From: an uncultured Parabacteroides sp.
GTDB taxonomy: Bacteria; Bacteroidota; Bacteroidia; Bacteroidales; Tannerellaceae
Length of the DNA: 54,158 nt
NCBI RefSeq assembly: GCF_902493135.1
Contig: NZ_CABUOD010000030.1
Span: forward strand, 1 to 54,158
Direction: 5' to 3'
The position numbers were made by a program, and so were the translations under genes. Positions 33,889 to 42,068 of the stretch are shown piece by piece. The number at the start of each line of letters is the position of its first letter. Position 1 is the first letter of the stretch. A model generated the notes under the pieces. The model was given only the letters and a program-made list of their open reading frames with translations. It was not told the origin of the DNA and did not search any database.

Positions 33889-35492
33889 CGACCGAACTTA
33901 TGCCAAAGCTGTCCTTCCATTTCCTCCCAACAACGCAAGGTCGAATAGATAAAATCGAACGAATAACGGGTAAGATAAGCTTGAGCTTCGTCTTTCTTGC
34001 CTTCCTGGATAAGGGCCGATACCTTGTTTTGTATCAGGGGCATTTCGTCTACAGCCTTCTGCTCGAAAGAGAGAACGGCAGGCTCGATCAGTTTGCGGCC
34101 ATGCCCCCAACTCACTTGCGCCAGGCGGTTCGTACGCCGGTAAATCCAAAGGGCGGCATCAGGCCGGTAACGCTTATGCCCGCATACCTTAAAACTTTCG
34201 GGAACATCCGTCATCCCGGCAAACAACGGAACACGGGGGCTTTCGCCCGGATTATCTTCCGACCACCAGCAAACGCCTCCCACCTCGTCCGGCAGCCAGT
34301 CACGGCACTGGATCACAAACGAATAAGCACACCAGACAACCGATATCGTCCGCTGTTTCCCTATCTTCTTTTCACCCCGCTGCGCATTCAAGAATTCAAA
34401 CATGTCGTTCGTCATCCAGTTTTGAGCCAGCGGGCTTTTATAGGTCGTGTCGCGCTCGGTTCCGTCTTTATCCTTGATCTTCTTCGTTACCATCATGTCC
34501 TTCGTCATATCCCATTCCGTACCTTCATACGTTTCACGCAGCAAGCGGTTCATATCCGCCAGGGAGACTTTCCGTTCAGGCTTGACCGACAAAGGAAGCT
34601 CCTCCATGTCCATCGTCAAGTTCAAAGAAGGAGCCAGCGTTTTCAAAACAAAAAAGTCCCGGACGGTAAAAGGTTTCTTCCCTGTTTCATGGATAACTTT
34701 CCAGAACTTGAAAGGCTCTTTCCCATCCCAATACCCTAACTTGCGAGCTTTCTCTTTCAGCCCTTCGCTATACATATAATTATCCTCATCCTTGAAATCG
34801 ACATCGGAAATACGAGGCGTATTGGCCGAAACCGTCACATGGTCGTCCGGTATGCGCCGGGCGACCCACAAAGCCCCCATATCTTCCGGCCCCGCACCCG
34901 TAATCTCGAAAAACCAAAGTTCCTTTTTATCGGCGACCGTCAGGCATTCGCCACCGTCACGATAACCGTATTGTTCCGCCAGGCGTCCCATGAGCAAGAC
35001 CGCCTCACGTGCCGTGCTGCAACGTTGCAAAGCAATTCCCTGCAAATCCTCGATATGGAACAAGCCTTTCGGATTGCGTAGTTCCTTACGCCCGACGATG
35101 GTTGTCTCGCCCATCGCCAATTGCTTCTCGTTCATGCAAGGATAACCGGTATTCAGGTAAGCGAATGTATAAGAGACCTGCGGGATAGAACCTTTCAGCT
35201 TAACTCCCAACCGGTCGTTTTTGCTTTCCGTGTGACGCAGATCCCAATAGATATCGAGTTTTGCCGTGTCAGGCCAGTTTTGTGCCGGCACTATTTCCAT
35301 CCAGGTACGCGAGGTCCCGTCACAAGTCTGCGAGGTCATGACCGAACCATCGTCCGTCGCCAGTTTACCGGCTGCGATACTTGTACAACTTTCATCCGGA
35401 TTTGTCAATTCCACTACACGATCCTGAGCCGAGAGGGATGTCACGGCACAACAAAGGCACGCGATTGCCTTATATATCTTTTCCTTCATCAT
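33879..35492 (-). CDS. Peptidase C69 family dipeptidase
   Basis: A 537-residue exported peptidase of the PepD/C69 Ntn-hydrolase family. The signal ends near CAVTSLSAQD. Cys36 in DESCTSIAAGKLATDDGSV is the expected N-terminal nucleophile after propeptide removal, matching the family pattern C-T-x-x-x-x-G-x-x-A-T-x-D-G-S. Other conserved blocks are QLAMGETTIVGRKEL, GYRDGGECLTVADKKELWFF and TPRISDVDF. It should cleave dipeptides in the periplasm or at the surface, feeding amino-acid fermentation. It is monocistronic from a TATATTTG promoter. A phased palindrome array lies about 170-270 bp upstream of that promoter. Confidence 0.88.
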   Translation of the reverse strand: MMKEKIYKAIACLCCAVTSLSAQDRVVELTNPDESCTSIAAGKLATDDGSVMTSQTCDGTSRTWMEIVPAQNWPDTAKLDIYWDLRHTESKNDRLGVKLKGSIPQVSYTFAYLNTGYPCMNEKQLAMGETTIVGRKELRNPKGLFHIEDLQGIALQRCSTAREAVLLMGRLAEQYGYRDGGECLTVADKKELWFFEITGAGPEDMGALWVARRIPDDHVTVSANTPRISDVDFKDEDNYMYSEGLKEKARKLGYWDGKEPFKFWKVIHETGKKPFTVRDFFVLKTLAPSLNLTMDMEELPLSVKPERKVSLADMNRLLRETYEGTEWDMTKDMMVTKKIKDKDGTERDTTYKSPLAQNWMTNDMFEFLNAQRGEKKIGKQRTISVVWCAYSFVIQCRDWLPDEVGGVCWWSEDNPGESPRVPLFAGMTDVPESFKVCGHKRYRPDAALWIYRRTNRLAQVSWGHGRKLIEPAVLSFEQKAVDEMPLIQNKVSALIQEGKKDEAQAYLTRYSFDFIYSTLRCWEEMEGQLWHKFGRGF

Positions 35493-35521
35493 CTATTTGT
35501 AAAGCTTATCATTTCGGGTGG

Positions 35522-35529
35522 CAAATATA
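35522..35529 (-). promoter_or_regulatory. −7 box of C69 dipeptidase gene
   Basis: TATATTTG on the minus strand lies about 30 nt before the ATG. Confidence 0.5.
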
Positions 35530-35696
35530 AGACATTCCATATTTCCCGAATCCTTCTTGCCTTTTTATTAATAATAAGAATTATATACGAATCATAAATC
35601 TCCGCTTCATCTCAAAAAGCCCTGATAATAGATCAGATATATAAGATTACAAACAGGCTGAACCCATATCTTTGTAAATTTATCTACTTCACTGCG

Positions 35697-35800
35697 TCCA
35701 CCCAGTTTCTCATCGGTATGAGAATCTTTTCCCATACCGATGAGAAACTTTTCCCCCGCTGATGAGAAACTTTTCTCATGCTGGTGAGAATAAATTCTCA
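35697..35800. repeat. Phased array of TGAGAA-N4-TTCTCA palindromes
   Basis: Units of 16 bp start at 35719, 35741, 35763 and 35785, exactly 22 bp apart, and a half-conserved unit starts at 35697 in the same register. The units at 35763 and 35785 are perfect dyads (centres ACTT and TAAA); those at 35719 and 35741 have a degraded right half (TTCCCA, TTCCCC). The 6-bp spacers differ. Architecture and A/T-rich centre match the 3.8-kb array, whose units read TGAAAC-N4-GTTTCA when two flanking bases are included. The array lies between the typA terminator and the dipeptidase promoter. Confidence 0.75.
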
Positions 35801-35882
35801 CGCTTTTAAAAAATGCCGAGAAAACCGTACGAAAAAATCGTTCCATAACGGAAGCGAGCGAATCTTTACAATATATTAAAGA

Positions 35883-35914
35883 AAAAGCCGGGAGTAAATG
35901 CTACTCCCGGCTTT
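35883..35914 (-). terminator. typA terminator
   Basis: A perfect 14-bp stem, AAAAGCCGGGAGTA with TACTCCCGGCTTTT and a 5-nt loop, ends in a T-run on the minus strand 30 bp past the typA stop. Confidence 0.85.
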
Positions 35915-35944
35915 TCGATATATTCTTTGTTTCAAAACAACTTC

Positions 35945-37741
35945 TTATCTTCCCTGACGCTTACGTTCGAGTTCATCAAGAATGATCTTGCGCATACGCA
36001 TGCTGTTCGGGGTGATTTCCACATATTCATCACCTTTAATATATTCAAGGGCATCTTCCAGGCTGAACACCGTAGGAGGAGCCAGCGAAACTTTATCATC
36101 CGAACCGGAAGCACGCATATTCGTCAGCTTCTTCGATTTCGTTACGTTCACAACCAAATCATTATCTTTCGTATGCTCGCCAACTACCTGGCCGGCATAT
36201 ACCTCCTCCTGGGGAGCGATAAAGAAACGTCCGCGGGATTGCAGGTTGTTCAAGGCATAAGCATAGGCAGTGCCTGTTTCCATCGCGATGATAGAACCGT
36301 TCGTACGGCGTTCGATCTCACCCTTCCACGGTTGATATTCGAGGAAACGGTGCGCCATGATCGCCTCACCGGCGGATGCAGTCAGAACAGCATTGTTCAA
36401 ACCGATAATACCGCGGGAAGGAATCGTGAACTCCAGGTGCATACGGTCGTTCTTGCTCTCCATCATCGTCATTTCGCCCTTACGCTTGGTTACCATATCG
36501 ATGATACGGCTGGAACATTCTTCCGGCAGGTTGACTGTCAACTGTTCGACCGGTTCGCATTTCTCGCCGTTGATTTCCTTGATAATAACCTGCGGCTGGC
36601 CAACCTGCAACTCGTAACCTTCGCGACGCATGGTTTCGATCAGGACAGACAAGTGAAGCACGCCGCGTCCATACACCAACCACGAATCGGCAGAATCTGT
36701 CGGAACCACACGCAGGGCGAGGTTCTTGTCCAGTTCCTTCATCAAGCGGTCGTAGATATGGCGGGATGTCACGAACTTGCCATCCTTGCCGAAGAACGGG
36801 GAGTTGTTGATCGTAAACAACATAGACATTGTCGGTTCGTCGATGGCGATCGTCGGCAGCGGTTCCGGATCATTGGCATCGGCAATCGTTTCACCGATTT
36901 CGAAACCATCCACACCGATAACTGCACAAATGTCGCCAGACTGGACAGCGTCTACTTTCGTACGTCCCAGCCCTTCGAACACGTCGATTTCCTTGATCTT
37001 CGATTTCACCATCGAGCCGTCACGCTTGCAAAGCATGATGTCCTGTCCTTCGCGCAGTTCGCCACGATGCACGCGGCCCACGGCGATACGGCCCACATAT
37101 TTGGAATAGTCCAATGAAGTGATCAACATCTGGGATGCGCCTTCCAATACCTGGGGTTCCGGAATATACTGGATGATGGCATCCAGCAAAGCGGTAATAT
37201 CTTCCTTCGGCTCTTTCCAGTCTTCCGACATCCAGCCCTGCTTGGCAGAACCATAGATCGTCGGGAAGTCGAGCTGTTCTTCCGTCGCGTCGAGACTGAA
37301 CATCAGGTCGAACACCATTTCCTGCACCTCTTCCGGGCGGCAATTCGGTTTGTCTACCTTATTAATAACCACAATCGGTTTCAGTCCCAACTGGATAGCC
37401 TTCTGAAGCACGAAGCGGGTCTGCGGCATCGGACCTTCGAAAGCATCGACCAGCAACAGGCAACCGTCGGCCATGTTCAATACGCGTTCCACTTCACCTC
37501 CGAAATCGGCGTGGCCCGGAGTATCGATAATGTTGATTTTATAACCTTTATAATTAATAGAGACATTTTTGGCAAGGATCGTAATCCCTCGTTCGCGTTC
37601 CAGGTCGTTATTGTCCAGGAACTGATCCGGCTCTGCCTGTCCTTCACGGAAAAGCTTACCGGCTAATAACATCTTATCCACGAGCGTTGTCTTACCGTGG
37701 TCTACGTGCGCGATAATCGCGATGTTTCTAATCTTTTGCAT
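35945..37741 (-). CDS. typA: Ribosome-associated GTPase TypA/BipA
   Basis: A 598-residue translational GTPase. G-domain motifs are complete: G1 AHVDHGKT (11-18), G2 region RGITILAKN, G3 DTPGHADFGGEVER, G4 NKVDKPNC and G5 GSAKQGW. EF-G-like domains II, III and V follow, then the TypA-specific C-terminal domain with NNLQSRGRFFIAPQEEVYAG and TVFSLEDALEYIKGDEYVEI. Length is normal. It assists 50S assembly and translation under stress or at low temperature. It is transcribed alone from a TAATTTTG −7 box about 20 nt before the ATG and ends at a strong terminator. Confidence 0.97.
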   Translation of the reverse strand: MQKIRNIAIIAHVDHGKTTLVDKMLLAGKLFREGQAEPDQFLDNNDLERERGITILAKNVSINYKGYKINIIDTPGHADFGGEVERVLNMADGCLLLVDAFEGPMPQTRFVLQKAIQLGLKPIVVINKVDKPNCRPEEVQEMVFDLMFSLDATEEQLDFPTIYGSAKQGWMSEDWKEPKEDITALLDAIIQYIPEPQVLEGASQMLITSLDYSKYVGRIAVGRVHRGELREGQDIMLCKRDGSMVKSKIKEIDVFEGLGRTKVDAVQSGDICAVIGVDGFEIGETIADANDPEPLPTIAIDEPTMSMLFTINNSPFFGKDGKFVTSRHIYDRLMKELDKNLALRVVPTDSADSWLVYGRGVLHLSVLIETMRREGYELQVGQPQVIIKEINGEKCEPVEQLTVNLPEECSSRIIDMVTKRKGEMTMMESKNDRMHLEFTIPSRGIIGLNNAVLTASAGEAIMAHRFLEYQPWKGEIERRTNGSIIAMETGTAYAYALNNLQSRGRFFIAPQEEVYAGQVVGEHTKDNDLVVNVTKSKKLTNMRASGSDDKVSLAPPTVFSLEDALEYIKGDEYVEITPNSMRMRKIILDELERKRQGR

Positions 37742-37762
37742 TGAAAACTAATTTATTGGCCG

Positions 37763-37770
37763 CAAAATTA
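37763..37770 (-). promoter_or_regulatory. −7 box of typA
   Basis: TAATTTTG on the minus strand lies about 20 nt before the typA start codon. Confidence 0.5.
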
Positions 37771-37833
37771 CAATAAATTTGCGAGAAGTATATGACATTG
37801 ATGCTTCAAAATAAAAAAAGATGCATAAAAAGA

Positions 37834-37864
37834 TTTGTCAATCGAAAAGGAATGTCTACCTTTG
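37834..37864 (+). promoter_or_regulatory. rpsO promoter
   Basis: TTTG (37834-37837) and TACCTTTG (37857-37864) with a 19-bp spacer form a textbook Bacteroidota promoter; the leader is about 40 nt. Confidence 0.75.
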
Positions 37865-37912
37865 TCCCCGCTTAGATAACATAGTATTAATTTATTAAAG
37901 TACACAAGAATC

Positions 37913-38182
37913 ATGTTTTTAGATTCAGCAAAGAAAAAAGAGATTTTCGAAAAGTATGGCAAGTCTGCGACCAACACAGGTTCTGCAGAAAGCCAGATCG
38001 CACTGTTCACAATCCGTATCGCACATTTGACAGAACACCTGAAGGTTAATCACAAAGACCATAGCTCCGAAAGAGCTCTGAAGATGCTGGTAGGTAAACG
38101 TCGTCGTTTACTGGATTACCTGATCAAGGTGGATATCGAAAGATACCGCGCCATCATCAAAGAGCTTGGCATCAGAAAGTAA
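37913..38182 (+). CDS. rpsO: 30S ribosomal protein S15
   Basis: An 89-residue four-helix protein matching S15 throughout: KKKEIFEKYGKSATNTGSAE, then SQIALFTIRIAHLTEHLKV, the HKDHSSERALKMLVGKRR RNA-binding loop with the conserved His-Lys-Asp-His-Ser-Ser, and the LLDYLIKVDIERYRAIIKEL tail. It binds the 16S rRNA central domain. It is a single gene between a strong promoter and a terminator. No obvious S15-binding leader structure was seen in the short 5' UTR. Confidence 0.98.
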   Translation: MFLDSAKKKEIFEKYGKSATNTGSAESQIALFTIRIAHLTEHLKVNHKDHSSERALKMLVGKRRRLLDYLIKVDIERYRAIIKELGIRK

Positions 38183-38209
38183 GAAACAATTTCTTCGCAG
38201 GAAGTTACA

Positions 38210-38242
38210 AAAGGATGGTCTCCACGGGGATCATCCTTTTTT
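38210..38242 (+). terminator. rpsO terminator
   Basis: AAAGGATG pairs with CATCCTTT across a partly paired loop and is followed by a T-run. Confidence 0.85.
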
Positions 38243-38257
38243 CTTTTAGCGAAAGCC

Positions 38258-38287
38258 TTTGTTTAATAAAAATTTAATGTAATTTTG
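38258..38287 (+). promoter_or_regulatory. Promoter of XRE-cupin/acyl-CoA ligase operon
   Basis: TTTG (38258-38261) and TAATTTTG (38280-38287) are spaced by 18 bp, giving a leader of about 45 nt. Confidence 0.65.
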
Positions 38288-38340
38288 CGCCGTTCTGTTA
38301 CAAATTAAAAGATTTAATAAACAATAAACATACAATACTC

Positions 38341-38925
38341 ATGGGAAACAACAAAATCATAGGAGCGAAAATCAGAAGCATCCGTGAATCCAAGCAACTT
38401 TCTACCCAGGAAGTATCCGAACGCTCAGGGCTGGGCATCGAACAAATAGAACGTATCGAGGGCAATATAGACTTCCCGTCTCTCGCCCCGTTAATCAAAA
38501 TCGCCCGTGTATTAGGCGTTCGCCTGGGGACCTTCCTGGACGACCAGTCCGAGCTGGGGCCCGTCATCAGCCGCAAGAAAGACAACAACGGCTCTAACGG
38601 CATCGGTTTCAGCAACAACGACAGCAAGGCACGCAAGCACATGGAATACCATTCCCTGTCGCAAGACAAGTCGGGACGCCATATGGAGCCTTTCCTGATC
38701 GACGTCGCCCCGACTGAAGAAGGAGTGGATTTCGTTCTCTCCACACATGAAGGGGAAGAATTCATCTATGTGCTGGAAGGCATCCTCGAAATCAACTACG
38801 GCAAGAATACTTATATCCTGGAAGAAGGCGACAGCATCTACTACGATTCCATCGTCGCCCACCATGTACATGCCGCAGCCGACAACACGGCGAAAATACT
38901 CGGAGTCATCTACACCCCTTATTAA
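38341..38925 (+). CDS. XRE-cupin transcriptional regulator
   Basis: A 194-residue regulator with an N-terminal HTH (residues 7-60: KIRSIRESKQLSTQEVSERS, LGIEQIERIEGN) and a C-terminal cupin barrel (EFIYVLEGILEINYGKN, LEEGDSIYYDSIVAHHVHAA, residues 125-190). Cupin His residues are present (HEGEEFIY, HHVHA). It sits 12 bp before an acyl-CoA synthetase gene in the same transcript, an arrangement common in Bacteroidota, and probably senses an acid or its CoA ester to control that enzyme. The ligand is unknown. Confidence 0.9.
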   Translation: MGNNKIIGAKIRSIRESKQLSTQEVSERSGLGIEQIERIEGNIDFPSLAPLIKIARVLGVRLGTFLDDQSELGPVISRKKDNNGSNGIGFSNNDSKARKHMEYHSLSQDKSGRHMEPFLIDVAPTEEGVDFVLSTHEGEEFIYVLEGILEINYGKNTYILEEGDSIYYDSIVAHHVHAAADNTAKILGVIYTPY

Positions 38926-38937
38926 TCGACAGTCCCT

Positions 38938-40593
38938 ATGGAAATACAATTACAAGACAGGACGCTCGGCCAGTGGATGGAACATTGGGCCGAAACAACC
39001 CCCGACAAGGAATATCTGGTATATTCCGACCGCGACCTGCGTTTCACCTGGAAAGAATTCAACGAACGTGTAGACCGGATGGCGAAAGGGATGCTTTCGA
39101 TCGGGATCAAACATGGCACGCATGTCGGTATCTGGGCGACCAACGTCCCGGACTGGCTCACCTTCCTGTATGCCGCTGCCAAGATCGGAGCTGTGGCCGT
39201 CACCGTCAATACGAACTATAAGCAGAGCGAACTGGAATTTCTGGTAGAAAATGCCGATATCCATACGATGTGCATCACCGACGGCGTGTTTGACGGCAGT
39301 TATGTCGACATGATGTACACCATGCTGCCCGAACTGAAAGAATCGCAACGCGGCTACCTGAAGAGCAAACGTTTCCCGAAGCTGAAGAACGTAGTTTACA
39401 TCGGGCAGGAGAAATACAGAGGGATGTACAACACTCCCGAACTGTTGCTTTTAGGTGAAAACGTAAGCGACGAGACACTGGTGGAAGCCAAAAAGCTGGT
39501 GACCCCGCACGATGTCGTGAACATGCAATATACTTCCGGCACGACCGGTTTCCCCAAAGGGGTCATGCTGACGCACTATAACATTGCCAACAACGGGCTG
39601 CTGACGGGCGAACACATGAAGTTCACGGCAGACGACAAACTATGCTGTTGTGTGCCCCTGTTCCACTGCTTCGGCGTCGTGCTCGCTTCCATGAACGTCC
39701 TGACGCATGGTTGCACACAGGTGATGGTCGAGAAATTCGATCCGCTGGTCGTACTCGCCTCCATCCACAAGGAACGGTGCACGGCTCTTTACGGCGTGCC
39801 GACCATGTTCATCGCCGAGCTCAACCATCCGATGTTCAGCATGTTCGACCTGACGTCCCTCCGCACCGGTATCATGGCGGGCTCCCTTTGCCCCGTGGAA
39901 CTGATGAAACAGGTGGAAGAAAAAATGTTCATGCGCGTGACCAGCGTTTACGGGTTGACGGAAGCATCGCCCGGCATGACGCATTCGCGCATCGACGATC
40001 CGGCGGAAGTCCGTTACAACACGGTAGGCCGTGACTTCGAATTTACCGAAGTCCGCGTGATCGATCCGGAAACGGGCGAAGAATGTCCGGTAGGCGTACA
40101 GGGTGAAATGTGCAACCGGGGGTACAACACCATGAAAGGGTATTACAACAACCCGGCAGCTACGGCCGAAGTCATCGACAAAGACGGCTTCCTGCACAGT
40201 GGTGACCTGGGCGTGAAGGACGAAAACGGCAACTACCGCATCACCGGGCGCATCAAGGACATGATCATCCGCGGAGGAGAGAATATCTATCCCCGCGAGC
40301 TGGAAGAATTCCTCTATCACCTGGAAGGGGTGAAAGACGTACAGGTTGCCGCCGTCCCATCCAAGAAATACGGGGAGGAAGTAGGGGCCTTTATCATCCT
40401 GCACGAAGGTGTTACCCTGACGGAAGATATCGTCAAGGATTTCTGCCGCGGAAAGATCGCCCGGCATAAGATCCCGAAGTATATATTCTTCGTCGACACC
40501 TTCCCCATGACCGGTAGCGGAAAGATCCAGAAGTTCAAACTGAAGGATGTAGGTCTGAAGTTATTGGCCGACCAGGGAATCACTCCGGTTTAA
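38938..40593 (+). CDS. AMP-forming acyl-CoA synthetase
   Basis: A 551-residue ANL-superfamily adenylating enzyme. The P-loop-like YTSGTTGFPKGVMLTH covers 198-213; VYGLTEASPGMT, the YNTMKGYYNNPAATAEVI block, HSGDLGVKDENGNYRITGRI and the catalytic-Lys region TGSGKIQKFKL complete the family set. It is of the medium/long-chain fatty or aromatic acid type and forms an acyl-CoA from ATP, acid and CoA. No signal peptide is present. It is co-transcribed with the upstream XRE-cupin regulator. Substrate chain length cannot be read from sequence. Confidence 0.92.
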   Translation: MEIQLQDRTLGQWMEHWAETTPDKEYLVYSDRDLRFTWKEFNERVDRMAKGMLSIGIKHGTHVGIWATNVPDWLTFLYAAAKIGAVAVTVNTNYKQSELEFLVENADIHTMCITDGVFDGSYVDMMYTMLPELKESQRGYLKSKRFPKLKNVVYIGQEKYRGMYNTPELLLLGENVSDETLVEAKKLVTPHDVVNMQYTSGTTGFPKGVMLTHYNIANNGLLTGEHMKFTADDKLCCCVPLFHCFGVVLASMNVLTHGCTQVMVEKFDPLVVLASIHKERCTALYGVPTMFIAELNHPMFSMFDLTSLRTGIMAGSLCPVELMKQVEEKMFMRVTSVYGLTEASPGMTHSRIDDPAEVRYNTVGRDFEFTEVRVIDPETGEECPVGVQGEMCNRGYNTMKGYYNNPAATAEVIDKDGFLHSGDLGVKDENGNYRITGRIKDMIIRGGENIYPRELEEFLYHLEGVKDVQVAAVPSKKYGEEVGAFIILHEGVTLTEDIVKDFCRGKIARHKIPKYIFFVDTFPMTGSGKIQKFKLKDVGLKLLADQGITPV

Positions 40594-40604
40594 AGTTTTT
40601 TTCG

Positions 40605-40612
40605 TACCTTTG
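40605..40612 (+). promoter_or_regulatory. −7 box of ahcY
   Basis: TACCTTTG follows a T-rich tract and lies 26 bp before the ATG. The T-run at 40596-40602 may also end the upstream operon. Confidence 0.6.
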
Positions 40613-40638
40613 CTGCATTAACATTTTAGTATCAATTT

Positions 40639-42057
40639 ATGTCACAATTATTTCCAACTAATCTGCCTTATAAAGTAGCAGATATGAGTTTGGCTGAATT
40701 CGGTCGTAAAGAAATCGAGATCGCCGAACACGAAATGCCGGGACTTATGGCGCTCCGTAAGAAGTATGCCGATCAGAAACCTCTGAAAGGAGCTCGCATC
40801 ACCGGCTCACTGCACATGACGATTCAGACCGCAGTGTTAATCGAAACATTAGTTGCGTTGGGAGCAGACGTTCGCTGGGCAAGCTGTAACATCTTCTCTA
40901 CACAGGACCATGCCGCCGCAGCCATCGCTGCCGATGGTGTTCCCGTTTTCGCCTGGAAGGGTGAAACACTGGAAGAATACTGGTGGTGTACCGACATGGC
41001 ACTCCGTTTCCCCGACGGCAAAGGTCCGCACATGATTGTGGATGACGGTGGCGACGCTTCCTTGCTGGTTCACATGGGTTACCGGGCAGAAAACGACGCT
41101 GAGACGATCAACCGCAAAGGTGGCAATCACGAAGAACAGGTCATCCTGGATACCTTACACCGCATCCTGGTTGAAGACAATACCCGTTGGCACCGCACGA
41201 TCGCCGAAATGAAAGGTGTTTCCGAAGAAACGACTACCGGCGTACACCGTCTGTACCAGATGATGGAAAAAGGCGAGCTGTTGGTTCCGGCCATCAATGT
41301 CAACGACTCCGTTACAAAATCGAAATTCGATAACCTGTACGGTTGCCGCGAATCACTGGCCGACGGTATCAAACGCGCGACAGATGTTATGATCGCCGGT
41401 AAAGTGGTAGTGGTTGCCGGATATGGTGACGTAGGTAAAGGCTGTGCCCACTCCATGCGCTCTTACGGAGCCCGTGTCCTGATCACGGAGATCGACCCGA
41501 TCTGCGCTTTGCAGGCTGCCATGGAAGGTTTCGAAGTGACGACGATGGAAGAAGCCGTCAAGGAAGGCAACGTTTTCGTTACGACCACCGGTAACTGCGA
41601 CATCATCACCATCGAACACATGGCCCAGATGAAAGATCAGGCCATCGTTTGTAACATCGGCCATTTCGACAACGAAATCCAAGTCGACAAGTTAGTGAAC
41701 TATCCGAACATCCAGCACACCAACATCAAACCGCAGGTTGACAAGTACACGTTCCCGACAGGCAACTCCATCTTCCTGCTAGCAGAAGGCCGCCTGGTAA
41801 ACCTGGGTTGCGCGACCGGCCATCCCTCTTTCGTCATGAGCAACTCCTTCACCAACCAGGTCTTGGCCCAGATGGATTTGTGGACAATGCCTTACGAAGT
41901 CGGTGTCTACCGCCTGCCGAAACGCCTGGACGAAGAAGTAGCCCGCCTCCACCTGGAACGCATCGGCGTCAAACTGTCCACTTTGACACAAAAGCAAGCC
42001 GATTACATCGGAGTTCCGGTCGAAGGGCCTTATAAGGCTGAACATTACAGATATTAA
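40639..42057 (+). CDS. ahcY: S-adenosylhomocysteinase
   Basis: A 472-residue enzyme that hydrolyses S-adenosylhomocysteine to adenosine and homocysteine using bound NAD. Conserved parts include GARITGSLHMTIQTAVLIET and ASCNIFSTQDHAAAAIA, DDGGDASLL, the NAD-binding VAGYGDVGKGCAHSMRSYGA, TTTGNCDIIT, NIGHFDNEIQ and the C-terminal GPYKAEHYRY with the conserved Lys-Tyr. The length includes the ~40-residue insertion typical of many bacterial enzymes. It supports methyl recycling. The downstream glycosyltransferase gene begins 11 bp later and could be read through. Confidence 0.97.
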   Translation: MSQLFPTNLPYKVADMSLAEFGRKEIEIAEHEMPGLMALRKKYADQKPLKGARITGSLHMTIQTAVLIETLVALGADVRWASCNIFSTQDHAAAAIAADGVPVFAWKGETLEEYWWCTDMALRFPDGKGPHMIVDDGGDASLLVHMGYRAENDAETINRKGGNHEEQVILDTLHRILVEDNTRWHRTIAEMKGVSEETTTGVHRLYQMMEKGELLVPAINVNDSVTKSKFDNLYGCRESLADGIKRATDVMIAGKVVVVAGYGDVGKGCAHSMRSYGARVLITEIDPICALQAAMEGFEVTTMEEAVKEGNVFVTTTGNCDIITIEHMAQMKDQAIVCNIGHFDNEIQVDKLVNYPNIQHTNIKPQVDKYTFPTGNSIFLLAEGRLVNLGCATGHPSFVMSNSFTNQVLAQMDLWTMPYEVGVYRLPKRLDEEVARLHLERIGVKLSTLTQKQADYIGVPVEGPYKAEHYRY

Positions 42058-42068
42058 TATTTTTTACA

